From positions 1-13,743 of the forward strand of contig JBEKOB010000101.1 of the NCBI GenBank assembly GCA_049522195.1: a DNA stretch of 13,743 nucleotides, written 5' to 3'. The number at the start of each line of letters is the position of its first letter. Within the stretch, counting starts at the first letter, position 1. This DNA is from UBA9647 sp049522195. GTDB taxonomy: Bacteria; Bacteroidota; Ignavibacteria; UBA10030. Positions 6,088 to 12,787 of the stretch are shown piece by piece. Position numbers and translations under genes: made by a program. The notes beneath the pieces were generated by a model. It was not told the DNA's origin and searched no databases. It saw nothing but the letters and a program-made list of their open reading frames with translations.

Positions 6088-7206
6088 GTGCCAACGCCGA
6101 CTCGACCTACTGTCGCTGCAATTGATCTCCACGCGCTGGCCTATAACCTCAAGGGCATTCGCAAAAAAGTTGGTCGGGATGTCAAGGTGATGGCCGTCGT
6201 GAAAGCGAATGCCTATGGCCACGGCATCGTCGAAGTCGCCAGGTTCCTCCAACAATGCGCTGTCGAGTACTTCGGTGTCGCCAATGCCGAAGAAGGTGTC
6301 ATCCTACGTGAGGCCGGCATCACCGCACCGATTCACGTTTTCACGATCCCGGCAGCCACCCAGATCCCCCTCTTCACATCCTTTGGACTTGAACCCACCG
6401 TCGGCAGCGAAGCTGAGGCCCGATTGCTCAACGCGCAGGGCCGCCGCTCCGGGAAGATTCTCAATGTCCACATCAAGGTGGACACAGGTATGAACCGGAT
6501 TGGAGTCAAGCCCCGGAATTTGAGCAAGCTTGTCAAAGAGTTGAGCGGTCTCAGGCAGCTTGAAATTAAAGGAGTGTACACGCATTTCGCAACTTCTGAC
6601 TGGCATGACAAGAGCTTCTCAAAGCAGCAGCTCTCCGTCTTCCATCAGTCTGTGGATGCGTTACGCACTGCGGGAGTTGTTCCGGAGGTCATCCACTGCG
6701 CGGGAAGTGCTGGGATCCTCGATCTCCCCGAATCATATTTCTCGATGGTACGCCCCGGAATCATGATGTATGGCTGCTATCCCTCCGGTGAAACGACTGA
6801 GAGCGTGCGTGTGAAGCCGGTCCTTTCATTGAAATCGCGGGTTTCTGTGGTGAAATGGATTGAGCCGGGTGAAGCTGTGAGCTACGGGAGAAGATTCATT
6901 GCCACTCGCAGGACGAAGATTGCCACGCTCCCGCTCGGCTACGCTGACGGATACATGAGGCTGCTCACAGGGCGGTCCAATGTCCTGATTGGTGGCACTG
7001 TATTCCCGATTGTCGGAACGATTTGCATGGATCAACTCATGGTGGATGTTGGAAAATCGGACGTCCGCGTTGGTGATGAGGCGGTGCTGATAGGGCGCCA
7101 GGGGCGTAAGGCAATTACAGCGTGGGATCTTGCTTCGAAAATTGGTACAATTCCATACGAAATTTGTACGAATATTTCATCTCGTGTTCCACGAATCGCT
7201 GGATAA
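6088..7206 (+). CDS. alr: Alanine racemase
   Basis: This 372-residue PLP enzyme interconverts L- and D-alanine in the cytosol and supplies D-Ala for peptidoglycan. The PLP-binding lysine is Lys39 in AVVKANAYGHG. The second catalytic residue is Tyr266 in AVSYGRRF, equivalent to Tyr265 of the Geobacillus enzyme. The C-terminal beta domain has LPLGYADGY and VGTICMDQLMVDVG. Length is typical for Alr. Translation starts at GTG 6088 with GAAGG (6074-6078) 9 nt upstream. It is the first gene of a tight cluster; the next ATG lies 3 nt after its stop. Confidence 0.96.
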   Translation: MPTPTRPTVAAIDLHALAYNLKGIRKKVGRDVKVMAVVKANAYGHGIVEVARFLQQCAVEYFGVANAEEGVILREAGITAPIHVFTIPAATQIPLFTSFGLEPTVGSEAEARLLNAQGRRSGKILNVHIKVDTGMNRIGVKPRNLSKLVKELSGLRQLEIKGVYTHFATSDWHDKSFSKQQLSVFHQSVDALRTAGVVPEVIHCAGSAGILDLPESYFSMVRPGIMMYGCYPSGETTESVRVKPVLSLKSRVSVVKWIEPGEAVSYGRRFIATRRTKIATLPLGYADGYMRLLTGRSNVLIGGTVFPIVGTICMDQLMVDVGKSDVRVGDEAVLIGRQGRKAITAWDLASKIGTIPYEICTNISSRVPRIAG

Positions 7207-7209
7207 CCC

Positions 7210-7911
7210 ATGACACAATCCAATGACCTCCTGCGTGCGCTTCTCCAGAACTTTCCGGCTGCTGAACTGCCGGCTGGTGAACCGCAACGTGTGTTCGAGA
7301 AAATCAAAGCACGGATCAATGATGCTCCCGATGCCGGCGAGGAATTGAAGAATCTCTACAAGGTGAAGGGATTCTCCGACTTTGCCGTCGGGCTTATGTG
7401 GATGGTCGACCGTGCTGAGAAATATCCGGGCCAGGTATCGATCGGACCGGAGGATGAAACGCTTCTCCTGTCAGCATTCCGAAAGGCAGTGGTGGAGGGT
7501 TCTCCCCAGGCGGTGGAGGAAGCTCCTGCACAGGAATCGGGCCGGGTGGGGGGAGGAGACACCGGGGAGAGTGATCCGAGAGTCTTCGCCGGACAGGTTG
7601 AACAATTTGCCGAGTCGGTTCAAAGCGGTTCCGGCGGGACGAGAATGCTCCTCGAAGATCTGACTGTAGAATGTGATAGTGTCGTGCAGCAGGGAGGTGT
7701 TCCAGAGCTGGTTGAGTTCGCGACGCTGTTCGGACAATTCCTCAAATTCATTTCGGAGAGTGAACTGTTTGATGATGTTCGTGTCATCAACATCATCTCC
7801 AATGTCTCATCTTCTTTCTCGAGCTGGGCGAACGCTCCTGCAGAAGGCCGGGAAGGCCTTCTGGAGGAAGCCCTCACGATGCTCCGGGACTTCAAGTCAC
7901 ATTTCGAATAA
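7210..7911 (+). CDS. Unrecognised 233-residue cytosolic protein in the alr operon
   Basis: I do not recognise this protein. It has two apparently globular parts. Residues 1-95 are mostly helical and contain ELKNLYKVKGFSDFAVGLMWMVDRAEKY. Residues ~122-233 form a helical, acidic part with regularly spaced hydrophobics. They are joined by a low-complexity Glu/Ala/Gly/Ser linker at about 100-121. It has no signal peptide, membrane span or visible catalytic motif, and is acidic overall. It starts 3 nt after alr and ends 15 nt before manC, so it is almost certainly co-transcribed and translationally coupled. Codon pattern and composition match its neighbours, which supports a real gene. A scaffold or regulatory role is possible but not shown. 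Confidence 0.8.
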   Translation: MTQSNDLLRALLQNFPAAELPAGEPQRVFEKIKARINDAPDAGEELKNLYKVKGFSDFAVGLMWMVDRAEKYPGQVSIGPEDETLLLSAFRKAVVEGSPQAVEEAPAQESGRVGGGDTGESDPRVFAGQVEQFAESVQSGSGGTRMLLEDLTVECDSVVQQGGVPELVEFATLFGQFLKFISESELFDDVRVINIISNVSSSFSSWANAPAEGREGLLEEALTMLRDFKSHFE

Positions 7912-7926
7912 CTGAAACGATAACAC

Positions 7927-9015
7927 ATGTCCAAGACTTTTGCTGTAATCATGGCAGGGGGAGTCGGCACGAGGTTCTGGCCGCGAAGCCGTGAACGATC
8001 ACCGAAGCAGTTCCTGGAAATCCTCGGCGGCGGGACGATGATCGAGAATACACTGTCTCGTCTTCAGCCCCTCGTCGATCCGAATAATATGTATGTGGTG
8101 ACAAACAGAGTGCAAGCGGAAATGGTCAGGCGTTTGGTGCCGGGAATGCCGGCGTCCAATGTGCTCGCAGAACCGATTGGCCGCAACACCGCAGCATGCG
8201 TTGGGTTGGCGGCGCTCTGGATCAACCGCGTTGATCCCGATGGAGTGATGGTCCTGTCACCCGCTGATCATATCATCCAGAATGCGGACGAGTTTCTGCG
8301 CATCCTTCGGCTCGCTGTCCGGGTGGCGGAAGAGAAAGACGCTCTTGTCACCATTGGCATCAAGCCCACGCATCCGGAAACCGGCTACGGGTACATACAG
8401 TCGGCCGAGGAGGAAATCGACCGCAACGAGTATCGTTCGGAGGGAGTCTACCGCGTGAAGACGTTTGCGGAGAAACCAAATCTGGAGACAGCGGAGAAGT
8501 TTCTCCAGAGCGGCGACTTCTTATGGAACAGCGGCATCTTTGTGTGGAAGGCCAGCGTGATCCTGCGCGAGATTGAACTCCATCTCCCTGACTTGCATGA
8601 ACAGCTGCTCGACATCGGCAAAAGCATCGGTTCGGCGAGCTATGATCAAACCCTTGAACATGCATACCGGATTATCCGGAGCATCTCCATCGACTATGGA
8701 ATCATGGAGAAAGCGGGGAACGTTTTCGTTGTGAAAGGCGATTTTGGATGGAGCGACGTCGGCTCCTGGGACGAAGTCGTACGATTGACTCCGAAAGATG
8801 ACTCCGGAAACTCGATACGGGGTCGGACAATGCTGGTCGATTCGAAAAACAACTTCGTGGATGCCGGCAACAAGATTGTGGCAGCGATCGGCGTCGAAGA
8901 CCTGATCGTCATCAGCACGGACGACTCAATCCTCATCTGCAAGAAAGGGCGTTCGCAGGAAGTCAAAGAGATTGTCGACTTCATCCGGCGAAAGCAAATG
9001 AATGAGTATCTGTAG
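7927..9015 (+). CDS. manC: Mannose-1-phosphate guanylyltransferase (GDP-mannose pyrophosphorylase)
   Basis: This 362-residue nucleotidyltransferase joins GTP and mannose-1-phosphate to GDP-mannose, the precursor for mannose, fucose and rhamnose units of surface polysaccharides. The nucleotide-binding signature is AGGVGTRFWPRSRERSPKQFL-like (10-30). EPIGRNTAA (82-90), FAEKP (180-184), NSGIFVW and GDFGWSDVGSW (271-281) are all diagnostic for this family. The length is that of the monofunctional form, with no phosphomannose isomerase domain. No strong Shine-Dalgarno precedes ATG 7927. Its 3' end overlaps rlpA by 14 nt. Confidence 0.93.
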   Translation: MSKTFAVIMAGGVGTRFWPRSRERSPKQFLEILGGGTMIENTLSRLQPLVDPNNMYVVTNRVQAEMVRRLVPGMPASNVLAEPIGRNTAACVGLAALWINRVDPDGVMVLSPADHIIQNADEFLRILRLAVRVAEEKDALVTIGIKPTHPETGYGYIQSAEEEIDRNEYRSEGVYRVKTFAEKPNLETAEKFLQSGDFLWNSGIFVWKASVILREIELHLPDLHEQLLDIGKSIGSASYDQTLEHAYRIIRSISIDYGIMEKAGNVFVVKGDFGWSDVGSWDEVVRLTPKDDSGNSIRGRTMLVDSKNNFVDAGNKIVAAIGVEDLIVISTDDSILICKKGRSQEVKEIVDFIRRKQMNEYL

Positions 9016-9499
9016 CAGACTCATCCCTCACGCTTGCGTGGCGGTCACGCTCGGCCTGATGCTTGTCGGCTGTGCATCGTCGCCGAGGTTCGCCACACGA
9101 AGCGCGTCTCCCTCCGCACGGAGGGAAGGAACGCCGGATACCGCAAAACCTGAAGAAACAAGGCCCGCTCACACTACCTCCGGAAAGATCCTCCTTACGC
9201 TTGAGGGGGTTGCCTCTTATTACGCGGACGACTATAACGGCAAGCAAACGTCGAACGGTGAAGTGTTCAATATGAGTGACCTCACTGCCGCACACCGTAC
9301 GTTTCCCTTTGGCACAAAAGTGCGGGTTACGAACTTGGAAAACAAGAAAAGTGTTGTAGTCCGGGTGAATGATCGCGGGCCCTTCAAGGAAGGAAGAATC
9401 ATTGATCTGTCACTGGCTGCTGCGAAGGAACTTGATCTCATCAGAATGGGAACTGCGAAAGTGAAACTCGAGGTGCTTGAATGGGGAGATGGTAAGTGA
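9002..9499 (+). CDS. rlpA: RlpA-like septal lytic transglycosylase lipoprotein
   Basis: This 165-residue protein has a lipoprotein signal peptide with lipobox LVGC (lipidated Cys24), then a Ser/Pro/Thr-rich linker. A double-psi beta-barrel domain runs from GVASYY (69-74) to the end. In Pseudomonas aeruginosa, RlpA cleaves peptide-stripped peptidoglycan at the septum. His98 (AAHRTFPFG) and Asp124 (NDRGP) are 26 residues apart, the same spacing I recall for the two key residues of that enzyme. No SPOR domain is present, so septal targeting by denuded glycan is not assured. The ATG overlaps the end of manC by 14 nt, pointing to translational coupling in the same operon. Confidence 0.92.
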   Translation: MSICSRLIPHACVAVTLGLMLVGCASSPRFATRSASPSARREGTPDTAKPEETRPAHTTSGKILLTLEGVASYYADDYNGKQTSNGEVFNMSDLTAAHRTFPFGTKVRVTNLENKKSVVVRVNDRGPFKEGRIIDLSLAAAKELDLIRMGTAKVKLEVLEWGDGK

Positions 9500-9533
9500 G
9501 ACCGGCGAGGGAGAACGCGTTGAAGATAACGGC

Positions 9534-9560
9534 ACGCACCTCTGCTAGGGTGCGTTTTTT
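9534..9560 (+). terminator. Intrinsic terminator after rlpA
   Basis: A 7-bp GC-rich stem (ACGCACC 9534-9540 with GGTGCGT 9549-9555) with an 8-nt loop is followed by T residues to 9560. It closes the alr-rlpA operon before the DUF167 gene. Confidence 0.85.
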
Positions 9561-9587
9561 GTTTCTGGGACACCGCAAGGGAGAGGG

Positions 9588-9806
9588 ATGAAAATAAGCG
9601 TCCAAGTAAAGCCAAACGCGCGAAAAGACGAAGTCGTGGTCCGTGAAGACGGCGTGTATATCGTAAAAGTGTCCGTCCCTCCAATTGAGGGAAGGGCGAA
9701 TGAACGCCTCATCGAAATCCTCGCCGCCTACTTCAAGAAGCCAAAACGCTCGATTGAGATTCTGATCGGGGCCCGAGGAAAGAACAAAATTGTGGAAATC
9801 CAATGA
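9588..9806 (+). CDS. DUF167/YggU family protein
   Basis: This 72-residue protein matches the DUF167 (YggU) family, small cytosolic alpha/beta proteins of unknown function. The family core is clear: VQVKPNARKDEV at the start, VSVPPIEGRANERLIEILA in the middle and IEILIGARGKNKIVEI at the end. Length is slightly short but complete. A good Shine-Dalgarno (GGGAGAGGG) directly precedes ATG 9588. Its stop overlaps the ATG of the next gene (ATGA at 9803-9806). Confidence 0.93.
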   Translation: MKISVQVKPNARKDEVVVREDGVYIVKVSVPPIEGRANERLIEILAAYFKKPKRSIEILIGARGKNKIVEIQ

Positions 9807-10990
9807 AATCAGGTGGGAAGTTCGTTTGGAAGAGCCTTCTGCTCTGGGTTCTTCTCATAGTCGTCGCTGAACCGGCTCCGGCGGCCCAGAACGATCCCGG
9901 CCGGGATTCTCTGACATCTGTCGTCGTTGAGCCCGGCATCGTGCACATGTCAATTGTCAAGGATGCACCTTACGCCATCAACGTGTTGGTTGTGGAGCTC
10001 GGCGCAAAGAATATTCGCCTTGAGTCATATCGACCGATTGGACTGGTACCGACGTCGGAGCAGGCAAAGAGGAACGACAGGGAGGAACACAAGGTCGTCG
10101 CCGCAATCAATGCGGATTTCTTCAGCTTCAAGACGGGTTGGCCGGTGAACATCCAGGTCGAGAACGGTGAGTTCGTTGTTGGGACACAGACACAACGATC
10201 TCATCTCATTCTTGACGATAAGAACAGACCTCATATTGAGAGAACGAGCTTCGACGGATGGGTAAAACCCGTCAGAGGGAAATCGTACCTGATTTCAGGC
10301 ATCAACGTTGATCATCGGGAGGATGCGATCGTTCTGCATACATCGTTCTCGGATACCGCCACAAGTTCTACTGTCGGGGGGAAGACTCTTTCACTCACAC
10401 TCCTCAACTCATCTTGGTCTGTCTGTGATACACTCCGGATGATCGTGAAAGGCAATGGCACCGTCGATCTGACACACATTCCGCCGGAAGAGGCCGCGCT
10501 TTGGGTGGGCAATGGGCCTCAGGTATCCGCCGCAATCGAAGAGATGAAAGCCGGCGACACTGTGCTCGTCTATCTTGGAATCCGGCCGGTGATCAGAAAC
10601 GTGAAGGCAATCCTCGGTGGTGTCGGGATGATCGTTGCCAACGGCAAGCCGGTGAGTGATAGTATGAACATAGGGGAGAAAACGAACATTAACTTCCTGA
10701 CTGCGCGCCATCCAAGGACCTTAGTTGGATTTGATCGGGACACAACGAAGCTCTTCCTCTGTGTTGTTGATGGGCGGCAACAGACGAGCATTGGCAAGAA
10801 TTTTCGCGAAATGGCTGATTTTCTTCTTTCGATCGGCGTTTGGAATGCCATCAACTTCGATGGAGGTGGATCGACGACGATGGTCATCCGGGGCAAGATC
10901 GTCAACTCACCATCGGACAAAACAGGCGAGCGCCCTGTCGCCAATAGCTTCCAAGTCATCGATCTCGGTCCGCCGGGAAGTGTCCGGTAG
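9803..10990 (+). CDS. Exported phosphodiester glycosidase family protein (NAGPA domain)
   Basis: This 395-residue protein has a signal peptide (hydrophobic core LLLWVLLIVV, cleavage near APAA-Q), so it acts outside the cytoplasm. The C-terminal two-thirds carry the NAGPA fold, named after the enzyme that uncovers mannose-6-phosphate by cleaving a GlcNAc phosphodiester; bacterial members are often linked to exopolysaccharide metabolism. Visible family motifs are AAINADFF (101-107), PRTLVGFD (304-311) and NFDGGGSTTM (351-360), followed by GERPVANSFQV at the C-terminus. The start overlaps the DUF167 stop (ATGA), so the two genes are probably translated together. The true substrate here is unknown. 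Confidence 0.9.
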   Translation: MKSGGKFVWKSLLLWVLLIVVAEPAPAAQNDPGRDSLTSVVVEPGIVHMSIVKDAPYAINVLVVELGAKNIRLESYRPIGLVPTSEQAKRNDREEHKVVAAINADFFSFKTGWPVNIQVENGEFVVGTQTQRSHLILDDKNRPHIERTSFDGWVKPVRGKSYLISGINVDHREDAIVLHTSFSDTATSSTVGGKTLSLTLLNSSWSVCDTLRMIVKGNGTVDLTHIPPEEAALWVGNGPQVSAAIEEMKAGDTVLVYLGIRPVIRNVKAILGGVGMIVANGKPVSDSMNIGEKTNINFLTARHPRTLVGFDRDTTKLFLCVVDGRQQTSIGKNFREMADFLLSIGVWNAINFDGGGSTTMVIRGKIVNSPSDKTGERPVANSFQVIDLGPPGSVR

Positions 10991-11592
10991 GGATGTGATG
11001 GTTGATGTCTAGCGTCGTGGCGTTGACCTCTCGGGCAATCCCGATCCGGGCATTGAGCGTGGCGACATCCTTCACTGCAATTTTGGATAACAGGAATGAG
11101 ACTTAGCACCGACGCAAAGCACAGGGCTTAGGTGCTGAAAGAGGGCGCAACTGACGTTCTGTCAGGCATTTAGAACATTTTGTCTGTAAGCAAGAAGCTC
11201 CAGGATATTGTCGTAGAGGCCGTTAATGTGGGCCTGACTGGAAACCAGGTACCATCCCAGTCTTTGCCGGAAATGGAGACAGGCGGTTCGAGAGGTCGGT
11301 CTGCTCACACTCGATCGGCGAACGCGGACATGAGGCAGGGACGCTGATCTGACTTTGGGATCGACGGATGGGTGTTTCCGTCTAGGGAGACGTTCCAGTC
11401 ATTCCAAATACGTTGTACTCCATTGAGCTTCAGGCTGGATCTAAAGTCCCCGAATGTGATAATTAGCTTGTCAGATCCGCATAAGAGGAGGATATCGTCA
11501 TCGGGACCGACGGATCGATCGGGTGTATCCTGAGCCACCAGACCAAGTTCCATCTCATACGATGAGCATTCCGCACGTGCTTCGATTCCGAT
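10991..11592. other. About 600 bp with no convincing gene
   Basis: All frames are short and interrupted. Two imperfect hairpins are visible: AGCACC/GGTGCT arms at about 11105-11136, and GACTGG (11236-11241) with CCAGTC (11257-11262). A 57-codon plus-strand frame at 11174-11344 begins with the protein-like stretch VSKKLQDIVVEAVNVGLTGNQ, then loses that character, as a frameshifted remnant would. A 106-codon minus-strand frame (11305-11625) starts inside the terminator-like palindrome without a ribosome binding site. I see no functional gene. Confidence 0.5.
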
Positions 11593-11622
11593 GCCCCAAA
11601 ATTGGCCAATTTTGGGGCTTTT
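11593..11622 (+). terminator. Perfect 26-bp palindrome with T run, probable terminator
   Basis: GCCCCAAAATTGG at 11593-11605 is followed directly by its exact reverse complement (11606-11618), then TTTT. As RNA it folds to a long stem with a small central loop and works as a plus-strand terminator. No intact plus-strand gene ends here, so it may have served the degraded sequence upstream. An operator-like palindrome is an alternative. Confidence 0.65.
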
Positions 11623-11644
11623 CATTTATTGGAAGGTTCATGTC

Positions 11645-11673
11645 TTGACTTTCTCATGGTATCCGAGTACATT
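11645..11673 (+). promoter_or_regulatory. Candidate promoter of the lytic transglycosylase gene
   Basis: TTGACT (11645-11650) and TACATT (11668-11673) are 17 nt apart. The predicted start near 11680 gives a leader of about 117 nt before ATG 11797. The site lies just downstream of the palindromic terminator. Confidence 0.5.
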
Positions 11674-11796
11674 AGTAAGGTAAACAGTGATAGCATTGTC
11701 CATTGAGGACTGATACTCAGGAAGTTTGATCATTCAGAATTGGAACTTGTTGATTTCAAAGCGGTTGGTTTTGGAGAACATGGGAGGGAATGACCT

Positions 11797-12603
11797 ATGA
11801 AACGAAACCAATTTGCATCCGTAAGAAACGAAATATCATTGCAGTTAGGGGGATTATTGGGAGTAGAAAACATCAATAAAATCAAGGGGTTTTTGCTGGT
11901 CGGAGGGCTGTTTATCCTTGCTCTCTCATTCGTTGGTTGTTTCCAACCTGAAACGTCGCTTGCCAACCGAAATGACGACATCAGGTCCACAATTGCGAAA
12001 GCGGGTTCCGGAAGCCGTGCAGCCTTGGTCGATCAGCGGACAGAGTCGTCGCTCCAGCGATATGGTTCGATGGTTCGGAATTACTCGAATCGATACGAGC
12101 TCGATTGGCGGCTGGTGATGGCAGTTATGCGACACGAGTCGAGGTTTGCTCCCAATGCTGTTAGCAACAGAGGGGCATTCGGGCTGATGCAGATTATGCC
12201 GGCGACACAGATGGAGCTCGCAGGCAAGTTGGGAGTCAATGAGACCGCAACCCCGTCCAACAACATCAAAGCAGGCGCATTTCACCTCCAGCAGCTGTAT
12301 CGAGCCATCGATGCGGCAGACGAGGACAACCACATTAGGCTCACCCTGGCAGCCTACAATGCAGGTCTGAACCGAATTCTTGATGCACAGGACGTCGCCG
12401 CTTATCTGGGCGATGATCCCAACAAATGGGAATCGGTCAAGACGGCGCTTCCGCTCCTTTCCAAGCGATATCAGGGTCTTCATCGCAGCATCTGGCAAAC
12501 TGGCAAACCAAGAGCCGGATACTTCACCGATTGGCATCAGACTATCGGCTACGTCGAATCGGTGATGTCCCACTATGGCAATTACCAGGTCGCTCTCAAG
12601 TAG
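11797..12603 (+). CDS. SLT-domain lytic transglycosylase, probable lipoprotein
   Basis: This 268-residue enzyme is predicted to cleave the MurNAc-GlcNAc bond of peptidoglycan in the periplasm. The SLT domain spans about 90-210. The catalytic acid is Glu114 in MRHESRF, followed by the diagnostic NRGAFGLMQIMPAT and later LAAYNAG. After an unusually long 30-residue N-region, the hydrophobic segment GFLLVGGLFILALSFVGC ends in Cys48, a near-lipobox with Phe at -3. It is probably a lipoprotein or N-terminally anchored. A good Shine-Dalgarno (GGGAGGG, 11782-11788) lies 8 nt before the ATG, supporting this start. It resembles MltC/EmtA-type enzymes, but the subfamily is not certain. Confidence 0.9.
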   Translation: MKRNQFASVRNEISLQLGGLLGVENINKIKGFLLVGGLFILALSFVGCFQPETSLANRNDDIRSTIAKAGSGSRAALVDQRTESSLQRYGSMVRNYSNRYELDWRLVMAVMRHESRFAPNAVSNRGAFGLMQIMPATQMELAGKLGVNETATPSNNIKAGAFHLQQLYRAIDAADEDNHIRLTLAAYNAGLNRILDAQDVAAYLGDDPNKWESVKTALPLLSKRYQGLHRSIWQTGKPRAGYFTDWHQTIGYVESVMSHYGNYQVALK

Positions 12604-12638
12604 ATCCCTTTTCACAGATCCTTCGATTCATTGTCAGA

Positions 12639-12658
12639 AATTGCTGTGCTTGGCAATT
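12639..12658. repeat. Small hairpin after the lytic transglycosylase gene
   Basis: AATTGC (12639-12644) and GCAATT (12653-12658) are inverted with an 8-nt loop, 36 nt after the stop. No T run follows, so it is a weak or incomplete terminator at best. Confidence 0.25.
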
Positions 12659-12749
12659 GAAAGAGGCCGTTTTGTGGAATTCAATCGGACGGTGTCAATT
12701 CGATGACGTTCGTTATATGTCAGGCGAGTGATGCCGGGAACCGAGGCGT

Positions 12750-12778
12750 TTGATAATACCATGTGAAATGAATATATT
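12750..12778 (+). promoter_or_regulatory. Promoter directly abutting the thioredoxin-like gene
   Basis: TTGATA (12750-12755) and TATATT (12773-12778) are exactly 17 nt apart. The expected start at about 12785 lies only 2-3 nt before ATG 12788, which predicts an essentially leaderless mRNA. Confidence 0.55.
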
Positions 12779-12787
12779 CCCCTCAGA

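Noticed and set aside
10570..11109. 179-codon minus-strand open frame extending into the gap
   Set aside because: Mostly antisense to the NAGPA-type gene, Cys/Arg/Pro-rich as shadows are, with no ribosome binding site.
11305..11625. 106-codon minus-strand open frame in the gap
   Set aside because: Its ATG lies immediately beside the perfect palindrome, so the frame begins inside a probable terminator, and no Shine-Dalgarno precedes it. No family similarity seen; a degraded remnant remains possible.
11926..12615. 229-codon minus-strand open frame
   Set aside because: Antisense shadow of the SLT lytic transglycosylase, which has its catalytic motifs and a good ribosome binding site on the plus strand.
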